Source: Balneolaceae bacterium UBA2956 (GTDB lineage: Bacteria; Bacteroidota; Rhodothermia; Balneolales; Balneolaceae). From it: a stretch of DNA of 64,000 nucleotides. The notes under the pieces were generated by a model, which was given only the letters and a program-made list of their open reading frames with translations, was not told where the DNA came from and ran no database searches. A program made the position numbers and the translations under genes. The stretch is from NCBI GenBank assembly GCA_002348545.1, contig DEBM01000029.1:30194-94193 (forward strand), read 5' to 3'. This document shows positions 17,566 through 26,673 of this stretch, piece by piece; the stretch's first letter is position 1; each line of letters begins with the position of its first letter.

Positions 17566-19002
17566 ATGGAATTCCCTCATGACATACCTATTGCACATCA
17601 AAAACTTCTTAAGGAAATAAGCTTGCAAGCTAATCAGCTTGGTCAAGATATTTTCTTGGTGGGGGGTTATGTTAGAGATTTTTATTTAAATCGTGTCCAA
17701 AAAGAGGTGGATATGGATGTGGTGACTCTAGGCTCTGGGATTAATCTTGCTAAAAAGGTGCACCAGTCTCTTCGAAGAAAAGGCATGAAGACGAGTTTTT
17801 CATTATTTAAGCAATTTGGTACTGCTCAGGTTAAAACACCTTCTGTTGAATTAGAATTTATTGGGGCTAGAAAAGAGAGCTATCGATATGATTCCAGAAA
17901 GCCATTGGTTGAAGACGGAACTCTAGAGGACGATCAAAATCGGCGAGACTTTACGATAAATTCGCTGTACTGGGATTTGAATAAAGACCGTCTAGGGGTT
18001 CTTAACGATCCTTTTGGTGGTCTTACAGATTTAAAAAAAGGGCTTATTCGTACACCTATTGAGCCGATAAAAACTTTCAGTGATGATCCACTCAGGATGA
18101 TGCGTGCCGTCAGGTTTGCTTCACAGCTAGATTTTGAACTATGCCCTAAAACGAAAAAAGCCATACAAAAAATGGCCAGTCGTTTAGAGATTGTGTCAAA
18201 GGAACGCATTCTTGATGAGCTCAATAAAATATTGAAGAGCCCAATACCATCAGTCGGTTTTGCGCTTTTATTTACTACCGGTTTGTTGGCCCAATTTTTT
18301 CCAGAAATGGTCGCACTTCATGGGATAAAGGAGCGTAATGGTTTACGTCATAAGGATAATTTTTGGCACACTTTACAGGTTCTCGACAATGTGGCCTCGG
18401 TTAGTGATTCATTGTGGCTAAGATGGGCGGCAATTATGCATGATATTGCCAAACCACCAACCCAGCGCTTCGATGATGGACATGGCTGGACCTTTCACGG
18501 TCATGATGCATTAGGGGCTAAATGGGTCCCTCGTATTTTTAGGCGAATAGGGTTACCCATGGGAGAACGTATGCGATATGTACAGAACTTGGTTCGTCTA
18601 CACTTACGACCAATAGCATTGGTTTCAGATCATGTAAGCGACAGTGCCGTCCGGCGTTTAATTTTTGAAGCAGATAATGATATTGAAGATTTAATGATTC
18701 TATGCAGGGCGGATATTACCAGTAAAAACGAATTTAAAGTTCGAAAGTTCATGATGAATTTTGAACGGGTAGAGAAGAAAATTATCGAAGTTGAGGAGAA
18801 AGACCGGATTCGAAATTGGAAAAACCCATTAACTGGTTATGAGATTATGAAAGCTCTTGATATACCGCCTTCCAAGCAAATAGGAATTATTAAAGATAAT
18901 ATTAAAGAAGCTATTTTGAATGGCGACATACCAAATGAATATAGTGCCGCTTTTTCGTACATGATAAATCATCACCAAGATTGGATAGGACAGGAAGCAT
19001 GA
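17566..19002 (+). CDS. cca: CCA tRNA nucleotidyltransferase / poly(A) polymerase family, HD-domain
   Basis: 478 residues. Class II nucleotidyltransferase head: FLVGGYVRDFYL, followed by the two catalytic Asp in VDMDVV, then RRDFTINSLYWD and the flexible-arm segment DDPLRMMRAVRFA. A C-terminal HD domain follows (LRWAAIMHDIAKPPT, about residues 285-298). This architecture is that of HD-containing CCA-adding enzymes, which repair or complete tRNA 3' ends; a poly(A) polymerase role cannot be excluded from sequence alone. ATG at 17566 is used with an AT-rich leader. The stop codon overlaps the start of ispE in an ATGA arrangement, so the two are translationally coupled. Confidence 0.92.
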   Translation: MEFPHDIPIAHQKLLKEISLQANQLGQDIFLVGGYVRDFYLNRVQKEVDMDVVTLGSGINLAKKVHQSLRRKGMKTSFSLFKQFGTAQVKTPSVELEFIGARKESYRYDSRKPLVEDGTLEDDQNRRDFTINSLYWDLNKDRLGVLNDPFGGLTDLKKGLIRTPIEPIKTFSDDPLRMMRAVRFASQLDFELCPKTKKAIQKMASRLEIVSKERILDELNKILKSPIPSVGFALLFTTGLLAQFFPEMVALHGIKERNGLRHKDNFWHTLQVLDNVASVSDSLWLRWAAIMHDIAKPPTQRFDDGHGWTFHGHDALGAKWVPRIFRRIGLPMGERMRYVQNLVRLHLRPIALVSDHVSDSAVRRLIFEADNDIEDLMILCRADITSKNEFKVRKFMMNFERVEKKIIEVEEKDRIRNWKNPLTGYEIMKALDIPPSKQIGIIKDNIKEAILNGDIPNEYSAAFSYMINHHQDWIGQEA

Positions 19003-19871
19003 GCAGGCGGTGGATTACCCAATCCTATGCAAAAATCAATTTGGGGCTTCATGTCTTGGAGCGCTTGCCCAATGGCTATCATACCCTAGAAACGGGGTTC
19101 TGTTTTATTGAGTGGAGTGACCGAATAGAAATGAAGCCAGCAGCGCAGATGAAGCTTCATATGAGTGAATCATCGATTCCAGTTGACAAATCGAATCTGA
19201 TCATGAAAGCCCTCCAGCTTTTACAGGAGTACGCCAGTCTTCGCGACCAATACCATATCTCGGTGGATAAGCGCGTTCCGGCCGGTGCCGGTCTCGGCGG
19301 TGGGAGCGCGAATGCTGCTAGCGTGTTACGGATGGTAAATAAGGTGGCAGACTTGGGTTTGTCCGCTGCTGAGTTGGCTGAGATAGGCCTTCGGATCGGA
19401 GCCGATGTGCCGTTTTTTATACATAATCACGTAGGTATTGGCCGTGGATTAGGCCATGAAATTGAGATTTGTGATATCCAACCCAATGCATGGATTGTTA
19501 CGGTGTTTCCAAATGAGGGTAGTTCCACGGTTGAAGCCTACCAACAGGTCTATCCAAACCCTATACCTGAGTTTAATTTAATAAAGGTACTTACTGAGGA
19601 AGAGATTGAAGCATGGCCTTTTCTTTTAGTCAATGATCTAGAGCCAGGTGTAATTGCACGAATTCCTCAAGTAGGAAATATGAAGGATCAAATGCTTGAT
19701 TTAGGCGCTGAATTTGCAGGTATGAGCGGTAGTGGATCAAGTGTATTTGGATTATTTCATCAAGATTTTGTAGCTACCGAGGCCTATGAAACTTTTGTTC
19801 GGTTAGGGTATGCTGCTAACTTGACTCGGCCTAAATTCGTACCTGATACCGGGGTTTATGAATTGAAATAA
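18999..19871 (+). CDS. ispE: 4-diphosphocytidyl-2-C-methyl-D-erythritol kinase
   Basis: GHMP kinase of the MEP isoprenoid pathway, 290 residues from ATG 18999 (an upstream TTG at 18981 lies inside cca and is unlikely). It has SYAKINLGLHVLERLPNGYHTLETGF at the N-terminus, the ATP-binding glycine loop PAGAGLGGGSANAAS, ADVPFFI, and the GHMP motif 3 MSGSGSSVFGLF. The start overlaps the cca stop by four bases. The stretch 19261-19320 around the glycine loop is about 70 percent GC, much higher than the surrounding 40 to 48 percent; this local peak partly reflects the glycine/alanine-rich motif. Confidence 0.96.
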   Translation: MSRRWITQSYAKINLGLHVLERLPNGYHTLETGFCFIEWSDRIEMKPAAQMKLHMSESSIPVDKSNLIMKALQLLQEYASLRDQYHISVDKRVPAGAGLGGGSANAASVLRMVNKVADLGLSAAELAEIGLRIGADVPFFIHNHVGIGRGLGHEIEICDIQPNAWIVTVFPNEGSSTVEAYQQVYPNPIPEFNLIKVLTEEEIEAWPFLLVNDLEPGVIARIPQVGNMKDQMLDLGAEFAGMSGSGSSVFGLFHQDFVATEAYETFVRLGYAANLTRPKFVPDTGVYELK

Positions 19872-19917
19872 GCAAATTAATCAACTCGAAAAATGACTAA
19901 CATAGAGGTCTTTTCAT

Positions 19918-19936
19918 CTATAAAATTATTTTATAG
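19918..19936. promoter_or_regulatory. Perfect AT-rich inverted repeat upstream of glgP
   Basis: CTATAAAA-TTA-TTTTATAG has eight-base arms and a three-base spacer and lies between ispE and glgP, 68 bases before the glgP ATG. It could be an operator or a weak hairpin. It has no T-run, so it is not a standard terminator. Confidence 0.3.
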
Positions 19937-20003
19937 TGCTCGGTAAAGAAGATTTTTTCAAGTAATTTAGTCCATCTAATAGTTAGAGCTCACTCATAGG
20001 ATC

Positions 20004-22547
20004 ATGAATAAAGCGAAGAAAACTGCTTCATTAACTAAGAAAACTGGAAGTAAAACGATTAAGGCGGCCCCGGAAAGTAACAAGAAGCAAGAATATACCA
20101 CAAGATCAGGACTAGACCGAGACTCGTTGCGTGAAGATATTAAGCTACATTTGCGGCATACTTTGGCTAAGGATGAGCTTTCCCGAACGCCTTGGGATGA
20201 ATACAGAAGCGTGGTACTCACTCTTATGGACCGCCTGCATGACAAATGGCTATCCACGCAAACTCATTACCACAAAAAAGGGGTGAAGAGAGTGTATTAT
20301 TTGTCCATGGAATACCTTATTGGCCGCTTATTGGACAATATTGTTGTGAATTTTGATGTGCAGCAGGAAGTAGCAGAAGCTTGTGCTGACTTGGGACTCG
20401 ATTATGATACTATACGTAATTCTGAATGGGATGCTGGTCTTGGTAATGGTGGTTTAGGTCGTTTAGCCGCGTGTTTTTTAGATTCCATGGCGACCCTAGG
20501 TATTCCAGCTATAGGCTATGGTCTTCGTTACGAATATGGGATTTTTTACCAGAAAGTTGTAGATGGATTTCAAGTCGAAAAGCCCGACTTATGGTTGAGG
20601 TATGGAAATCCCTGGGATATTGTACGACCTAAAATTCAATATCCTGTACACTTTTATGGTCATCAAGGGATGCATAATTCAGATGGCGGTCATATAAAGT
20701 ATAGTTGGGACCAGACCAGTAAGGTGTTGGCTGTTGCTTACGATACACCCATACCTGGTTATAACAATAATGTGGTCAACCAATTGCGATTATGGAAAGC
20801 CGAGTCGGATACCGCATTAGATCTGCAGAGTTTTAATCAAGGACAGTACATAGATGCAGTACGAGAGAATCAGCTGGAGCAAAATATTACGCGAGTCTTG
20901 TACCCAAATGATAAAGTTTTTGTTGGGCAAGAATTACGACTCAAGCAAGAATATTTTTTAGTGGCTGCGTCTATGCGGGATATTATTTGCCGGTTTAAAG
21001 CTCAGACGGATGACTGGGAAAAATTTCCTAAGAAAGTAGCTATTCAGTGTAATGACACACATCCTAACCTTGCGATTCCTGAATTGATGCGGATTTTATT
21101 GGATGAGGTGAATATGCCATGGGAAAGGGCATGGGATATTACTGTTAAAACGATGGCGTACACCAATCATACCTTACTGCCTGAGGCCTTGGAAAAGTGG
21201 CCAGTATCACTTATGCAACATTTGTTGCCTCGTCACTCAAGTATTATATATGAGATTAATCGTCGATTCATGAATAAAATTAAGGCGAGGTATGGGGAAG
21301 ATCATGGGAAAATGTCGCGTTTGAGTATTGTGAGTGATGGTGAGAACCCGGTGATACATATGGCGCATTTGGGTATTGTGGGTTCAACCAAAGTAAATGG
21401 AGTTGCGGCTTTACACTCTCGCTTGTTAGTGGAGACTATGTTTCGAGAGTTTGATGAATTGTATCCTGATAAATTTACAAATAAGACCAATGGAATAACG
21501 CCTAGGAGATGGCTTAAACAGTGTAATTTAGAATTATCTGCTTTAATCACAGAGAAAATTGGAAATAATTGGATTACCGATTTAGATAACTTGAAAAAGT
21601 TGGAGCCATTTGCTGAAGATGTGAATTTCCAGAAACGCTTTAAGCAAATTAAATTGAATAATAAAAAAGTATTAGCGAATTATATTCAGGAACATCAGGG
21701 AATAACGGTAGATCCAAACAGTATGTTTGACATACAGATCAAACGTATTCATGAATACAAACGCCAGTTAATGGCGGCACTTCATGTTGTTACTCTATAC
21801 AATCGACTGAAGGATAATAATTCCCTAGAAACCGTGCCCAGAACTGTTATTTTTAGTGGTAAAGCGGCTCCGGGTTATACTATGGCCAAATTACACATCA
21901 AGTTAATTAATGCAATTGGCGACAAAATTAATCATGACCCAGAAACAGCAGATCGATTGAAATGTGTATTTCTTGATAACTATCGAGTTACTTTAGCAGA
22001 GTTTATGATTCCTGCTGCGGATGTATCTGAGCAGATATCAACGGCTGGAATGGAAGCTTCTGGTACAGGAAATATGAAGTTTGCTTTAAACGGTGCACTT
22101 ACCATTGGAACTTTGGATGGTGCTAACGTAGAAATAAAGGAGGAAGTCGGCGACGAGAATATCTTTATATTTGGACTCACCGTAGAACAGGTGGATGAAT
22201 TGCGACGAAAAGGGTACAATCCCTATTTGTACTACCAATCTAACCCCGAATTAAAGCGCGCTTTAGATCAAATTAGAGATGGATTTTACTCGTCTGAACA
22301 ACCGGACCTTTTTCAACCAATTATACAAGCTTTATTAGAGCAAGGAGATTATTTTATGGTCTTAGCGGACTATGAATCTTATGTCAAAAAGCAAGAGGAG
22401 TTAGAGAAAGTATATAAAAATCAAAAGGAATGGTCCAAGAAAGCTATTTATAACGTAGCTCGAGTTGGTAAATTCTCCTCTGATCGTACCATAAAAGATT
22501 ACAATGATGAAATTTGGAAAACCGAAGAAGTAATACTTGAGTCCTAA
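20004..22547 (+). CDS. glgP: Glycogen/maltodextrin phosphorylase (GT35)
   Basis: 847 residues, the length of classical E. coli/muscle-type phosphorylases (815-840). It releases glucose-1-phosphate from glucan ends. The N-terminal 30 residues are rich in Lys, Thr and Ser and not conserved. Diagnostic segments: VYYLSMEYLIGR, NGGLGRLAACFLDSMA, QCNDTHPNLAIPELMR, VAIHSRLL-like GVAALHSRLL, TNKTNGITPRRWL, and EASGTGNMKFALNG, where Lys692 carries pyridoxal phosphate. It forms an alpha-glucan cycle with glgB and malQ, which lie on the other strand 7-11 kb away. There is a spacing of 24 bases to mscS downstream. Confidence 0.98.
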   Translation: MNKAKKTASLTKKTGSKTIKAAPESNKKQEYTTRSGLDRDSLREDIKLHLRHTLAKDELSRTPWDEYRSVVLTLMDRLHDKWLSTQTHYHKKGVKRVYYLSMEYLIGRLLDNIVVNFDVQQEVAEACADLGLDYDTIRNSEWDAGLGNGGLGRLAACFLDSMATLGIPAIGYGLRYEYGIFYQKVVDGFQVEKPDLWLRYGNPWDIVRPKIQYPVHFYGHQGMHNSDGGHIKYSWDQTSKVLAVAYDTPIPGYNNNVVNQLRLWKAESDTALDLQSFNQGQYIDAVRENQLEQNITRVLYPNDKVFVGQELRLKQEYFLVAASMRDIICRFKAQTDDWEKFPKKVAIQCNDTHPNLAIPELMRILLDEVNMPWERAWDITVKTMAYTNHTLLPEALEKWPVSLMQHLLPRHSSIIYEINRRFMNKIKARYGEDHGKMSRLSIVSDGENPVIHMAHLGIVGSTKVNGVAALHSRLLVETMFREFDELYPDKFTNKTNGITPRRWLKQCNLELSALITEKIGNNWITDLDNLKKLEPFAEDVNFQKRFKQIKLNNKKVLANYIQEHQGITVDPNSMFDIQIKRIHEYKRQLMAALHVVTLYNRLKDNNSLETVPRTVIFSGKAAPGYTMAKLHIKLINAIGDKINHDPETADRLKCVFLDNYRVTLAEFMIPAADVSEQISTAGMEASGTGNMKFALNGALTIGTLDGANVEIKEEVGDENIFIFGLTVEQVDELRRKGYNPYLYYQSNPELKRALDQIRDGFYSSEQPDLFQPIIQALLEQGDYFMVLADYESYVKKQEELEKVYKNQKEWSKKAIYNVARVGKFSSDRTIKDYNDEIWKTEEVILES

Positions 22548-22571
22548 ACTATTAGATTTGGAGGAAAGGGT

Positions 22572-23615
22572 ATGTTCAATAATTCATTTATTACAAATGT
22601 GGCTGATTTTTTCATTTCATCCACATACCAAGTTGTTTCATATGATAGCGTAGCTGTTATTTTAGGACTAAACTCCCCGCAGCTAAATGAATATATGCCT
22701 GTTGATAGTATTCCGGAAGTAATGTTAGAGTCCATAGATAAGACAGAAGGCTGGTGGGAATGGTTGGTATCTCTTAAAAGCCTATTAAATATTCCACTTT
22801 TTACCCTGGCGAATACATCTGTGACTCTATTATCTTTAGCGGTTTTTGTTTTATTATTAATAATATTTGTCACGGGTGCCTCGTATCTGAAAAAGATTTT
22901 ACGAGATCGAATCCTCCCTAGATTTGTTCAAGATGAGGGTTTGCAATACACTCTATCCCGAATGTCACAATATTCTGTGGTGGTTATTGGAATATTAGTC
23001 TCTTTTCAGTTCTTGGGAGTTGATTTTACAGGCTTAGCAGTGATTTTTGGTTTCTTATCAGTGGGTGTAGGTTTTGGTCTTCAGAACATTACCTCTAACT
23101 TTATTTCGGGGCTCATTGTTCTGTTTGAGCGCCCTATAAGTGTAGGTGATCGGGTGGTTGTTAATGGAATTGAAGGTGATATTGAAGAAATTAATATTCG
23201 AGCTACTAAGGTAAAAACGCTGGAAAATATCTCCATTATTGTGCCAAATTCGGATTTTGTTAGCAAGGATGTGATAAATTATTCTCACGGGGACCCCACC
23301 TTTAAGTTGATTATTGATGTCGGTGTCGCTTATGACTCCGATTTAGACTTAGTATTGCAAGCACTGGATGAAGTGGCAAGAGAAAGTACCTCTGTAATGA
23401 AAAGACGAAAACATGATATTCATCTGCGCTCTTTCGGCGATTCTGCTTGGAATATGAAGCTGATTGTCTGGATTCCAAATGTAAAGAATCGATATGCTAT
23501 ACAAAATGAATTGAACCAAGCCATCTTACGAAAATTTAATGAGCATGGAATTGATATCCCTTTTCCTCAACACGATATTCATATAAAATCGGGGCAAAGC
23601 CCTTTATCTGAATAG
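22572..23615 (+). CDS. Mechanosensitive ion channel, MscS family
   Basis: 347 residues. After about 65 N-terminal residues come three hydrophobic segments (about 77-102, 125-143, 146-176). The last is the pore helix, with GVGFGLQNITSNFISGLIVLFERPISVGD, which leads into the beta domain and a C-terminal alpha/beta domain. It opens under membrane tension in hypo-osmotic shock. The start is supported by an ideal ribosome-binding site GGAGGAAAGG eight bases before ATG 22572. It ends 40 bases from the convergent dinB stop. Confidence 0.93.
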   Translation: MFNNSFITNVADFFISSTYQVVSYDSVAVILGLNSPQLNEYMPVDSIPEVMLESIDKTEGWWEWLVSLKSLLNIPLFTLANTSVTLLSLAVFVLLLIIFVTGASYLKKILRDRILPRFVQDEGLQYTLSRMSQYSVVVIGILVSFQFLGVDFTGLAVIFGFLSVGVGFGLQNITSNFISGLIVLFERPISVGDRVVVNGIEGDIEEINIRATKVKTLENISIIVPNSDFVSKDVINYSHGDPTFKLIIDVGVAYDSDLDLVLQALDEVARESTSVMKRRKHDIHLRSFGDSAWNMKLIVWIPNVKNRYAIQNELNQAILRKFNEHGIDIPFPQHDIHIKSGQSPLSE

Positions 23616-23655
23616 GGGATCACCTAAGTTATTAGCGTTAAACCATCTTTTATTC

Positions 23656-24759
23656 TTAGTTGTCGAGAGAGAGTTGTAGTTGCTGGGCCTGATCCTCCTT
23701 GTTAATGTCTAAATTGGAGATGCTAATACCAAGTAAACGAATCGGCCTGTCACCAAACTCGGTATTTTTTAGGAGCTCTTGGGTGATTAAGCTTATCTCT
23801 GAAGCATCATTGGTATAATGAGATATGCTAAGGCTGCGTGAAATAGTTTCAAAATTATCGTATCTCAACTTAAGGGTAATGGTTTTACCTGCGGCTGGTA
23901 TTGTCCGCATACCCTCTGATATTGTGGCAGAAAGTCCTTCAATGAACCTTAGTATGTATTCACGTTCGCTAATATCCTTATGGAATGTGCGTTCTTTTCC
24001 AAATGATTTACGTATTCGATGCGATTCAACAGGCCGGGCATCCAATCCTCTAGCCATTTGGTAATAGTATTGTCCTGATTTACCAAAAATTTCAATTAAG
24101 TCAATAAGGGCCCATTTTTTTAAGTCAGATCCGCGATGTATTCCAAGGCCATGCATTTTTCGAAGGGTAGCCTTCCCAACACCATAAAATTTTTTAATAC
24201 TTAATTCCTCTAAGAAATGATCCATAGTTTCAGGTGGAATAACAGTTAATCCATCTGGTTTATTAATATCTGAAGCTACTTTGGCAACAAATTTATTAGG
24301 CCCAACTCCGGCAGATGCAGTTAGATTGGTACGGTCATAGATTTTTTCTTTGATTTCCTGAGCAATCAGAGTAGCCGATGGATTTTCAATGTGGTTTACG
24401 GTTACATCCAAATAAGCCTCGTCCAGAGACAAGGGTTCGACCAGGTCAGTATATTCATAAAATATATTTCTGATTATGACAGACGCTTCTTTATAAGCTT
24501 CAAAGCGTGCAGGTACAAAAATTCCATGTGGACATAGCCGATAGGCTTGTGAAGTAGGCATGGCCGAATGCACTCCAAATACACGCGCTTCATAACTTGC
24601 GGTAGAAACGACGCCTCGACCGCTGGGTCGGCCCCCAACAATCACCGGTTTACCATGCCATTCGGGATGATCACGCTGTTCAACGGCCGCATAAAATGCG
24701 TCCATATCTACGTGAATAATTTTTCTTATAGCATCATTTTTCTTTTGTAGGGTATTCAT
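23656..24759 (-). CDS. dinB: DNA polymerase IV
   Basis: Y-family error-prone polymerase, 367 residues. The catalytic carboxylates are in IIHVDMDAFYAAVEQRD and SLDEAYLDV, followed by SAGVGPNKFVAKVASDINKPDG and the little-finger domain. The C-terminus QAQQLQLSLDN resembles a beta-clamp-binding motif (Q-L-x-L/F type), used for access to the replisome. It acts in translesion synthesis. Before it on the minus strand (24760-25266) lies a long non-coding stretch. Confidence 0.95.
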   Translation of the reverse strand: MNTLQKKNDAIRKIIHVDMDAFYAAVEQRDHPEWHGKPVIVGGRPSGRGVVSTASYEARVFGVHSAMPTSQAYRLCPHGIFVPARFEAYKEASVIIRNIFYEYTDLVEPLSLDEAYLDVTVNHIENPSATLIAQEIKEKIYDRTNLTASAGVGPNKFVAKVASDINKPDGLTVIPPETMDHFLEELSIKKFYGVGKATLRKMHGLGIHRGSDLKKWALIDLIEIFGKSGQYYYQMARGLDARPVESHRIRKSFGKERTFHKDISEREYILRFIEGLSATISEGMRTIPAAGKTITLKLRYDNFETISRSLSISHYTNDASEISLITQELLKNTEFGDRPIRLLGISISNLDINKEDQAQQLQLSLDN

Positions 24760-25266
24760 GTTTATTGATGATTGAGCTACTGTATCTCAAGCGATCGGGA
24801 AAAAGATTTAGCTGGCTTGGATTGATGATGCGACCGCCTCCACCTCTTCCAGTATTTTAAAAAGGTTGTCTCCCCGAAGTTTAGTTATTTTTTGAAATTT
24901 CCAATGAAATGAAAGAGAAAATAGTTAATTGGTATTTATTAAGTAACTATTGCTGTAAATGAAATTAAATACTCATTATAGATCTCTTAATAGAGTCATG
25001 ATTGTGCAGAATGTCAGAGATAAAGTAAAACCAAAAAACAAAAAGTAAGATATCTAGAGGCGTGTTAAGCTACTTAATTGTATTTATTTCACTCTATTAT
25101 ACTATTACCGGGAAAAGCGCTTTCTTATTGTAAATGTCTCGGAATCTCCCGACTATTAGATCAATAAATGGTTTGATTTTAGTAGTCAACGCACAGTGTG
25201 CAGTCGAGTGCAGGTAGACAGCACGTCAACCAAACCTTTCAATCTGAAAAAAAGTTAATTATTTAT
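24760..25266. other. 507-base intergenic region between dinB and gdhA
   Basis: No complete gene was found. On the minus strand, a frame of about 37 codons ending in a TAA at 24808-24810 reads like a protein C-terminus (for example KLRGDNLFKILEEVEAVAS) but has no start codon, so it may be a decayed remnant of a gene upstream of dinB. The remainder is AT-rich leader for gdhA. A GTG at 25198 is in frame with gdhA but is a poor start. Confidence 0.3.
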
Positions 25267-26673
25267 ATGAAGAACTATAAGTTTTACGAACAAGTCAATC
25301 ATAATTTTGATAAAGCTGCTCCTTATACTCGATTCGATAAAGGTATTTTGAATCAGATTAAGGTTTGTAATACGGTATACAAGGTAGTTTTTCCAATTAA
25401 ACGTGATGACGGGAGTATTCAGGTAATTGAGGGTTGGCGAGTGGAGCATAGCCATCATAAAATGCCAACCAAGGGGGGGATCCGTTACTCACATAAGGTA
25501 GATGAGGATGAGACGATGGCTTTAGCGGCGCTTATGACTTATAAATGTGCAATTGTTGATGTTCCATTTGGTGGGGCTAAGGGAGGGATAAAGATTAGTA
25601 CACGCGAATATTCAGATACAGAGTTAGAAAAAATAACTCGGCGATATACTTTTGAGTTAATGAAAAAAGGTTTTATTGGCCCAGCGGTAGATGTGCCAGC
25701 GCCAGATTATGGGACATCGGCTAGGGAAATGGGGTGGATTTTGGACACCTATCGGCAAATGAGTGACGATTTAAATGCCGAGGCCTGTGTGACGGGGAAA
25801 CCCATGCAACAGGGTGGTATTCGAGGGCGTACTGAGGCCACAGGGCGTGGTGTTTATTTTGGTATTCGCGAGGCCTGTAACCATAAACACAATATGGATA
25901 AGTTAGGTCTGAGTACCGGAGTTGAGGGCAAAACCTTTGTATTACAAGGATTGGGTAATGTAGGATATCATTCTGCACTGTACATGATCGAAGCAGGGGC
26001 AAAACTGGTAGGAGTTGCCGAAATGGAAGGAACAATCTATGATTCTAATGGCTTAGACTTGAACGCACTCATAGACTATCGTAAGGAAACCGGTAGTATT
26101 ATTGGATTTCATAATTCTACAACACTTAAAGGTAAACGGGTTATTTTTGAACAAGAATGCGATATCATTATTCCGGCTGCACTTGAGACTCAGATAACCA
26201 CAGAAAATGCTCCAAAAATTAAGGCAAAGATAATTGCTGAGGCTGCTAATGGCCCTACCACAGCCGATGCTCATGAGTATCTAAAAGAAAGAGGGGCTTT
26301 AATTATTCCAGATTCTTACCTGAATGCAGGCGGGGTGATTGTTTCGTACTTTGAATGGCTCAAAAATATTCAACATGTACGATATGGAAGGTTAAATAAG
26401 CGTTTTAATGAGGCTAGTTTAATGCGAATTGTTTCTGAAATTGAACAATTGGCTGGTAAATCGTTTGGGGAGGTGGAGCGTAAGGTTCTTACCCGCGGAG
26501 CCGGTGAATATGACCTAGTAGATTCTGGACTAGAAGAAAGTATGATAACTGCTTACGAACAGATTACTAATATTAGTGAAGAAAACAACCTAGATGACCT
26601 TCGTACCGCCGCGTTTGTAAACGCAATTAATAAAATTGGCATTATGTATGAGCAGATGGGGATTTTTCCGTAA
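25267..26673 (+). CDS. gdhA: Glutamate dehydrogenase (Glu/Leu/Phe/Val dehydrogenase family)
   Basis: Oxidative deamination of glutamate to 2-oxoglutarate and ammonia, or the reverse. From ATG 25267 it has 468 residues, normal for the hexameric enzyme. It shows the substrate segment MPTKGGIRYSHKV, the catalytic Lys region MTYKCAIVDVPFGGAKGGI, PAPDYGTSAREMGWI, and the nucleotide-binding QGLGNVGYHSA. A longer frame back to GTG 25198 would add 23 residues not typical of the family. The coenzyme preference is unclear. The last 32 bases overlap the 3' end of the convergent mrp gene. Confidence 0.93.
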   Translation: MKNYKFYEQVNHNFDKAAPYTRFDKGILNQIKVCNTVYKVVFPIKRDDGSIQVIEGWRVEHSHHKMPTKGGIRYSHKVDEDETMALAALMTYKCAIVDVPFGGAKGGIKISTREYSDTELEKITRRYTFELMKKGFIGPAVDVPAPDYGTSAREMGWILDTYRQMSDDLNAEACVTGKPMQQGGIRGRTEATGRGVYFGIREACNHKHNMDKLGLSTGVEGKTFVLQGLGNVGYHSALYMIEAGAKLVGVAEMEGTIYDSNGLDLNALIDYRKETGSIIGFHNSTTLKGKRVIFEQECDIIIPAALETQITTENAPKIKAKIIAEAANGPTTADAHEYLKERGALIIPDSYLNAGGVIVSYFEWLKNIQHVRYGRLNKRFNEASLMRIVSEIEQLAGKSFGEVERKVLTRGAGEYDLVDSGLEESMITAYEQITNISEENNLDDLRTAAFVNAINKIGIMYEQMGIFP

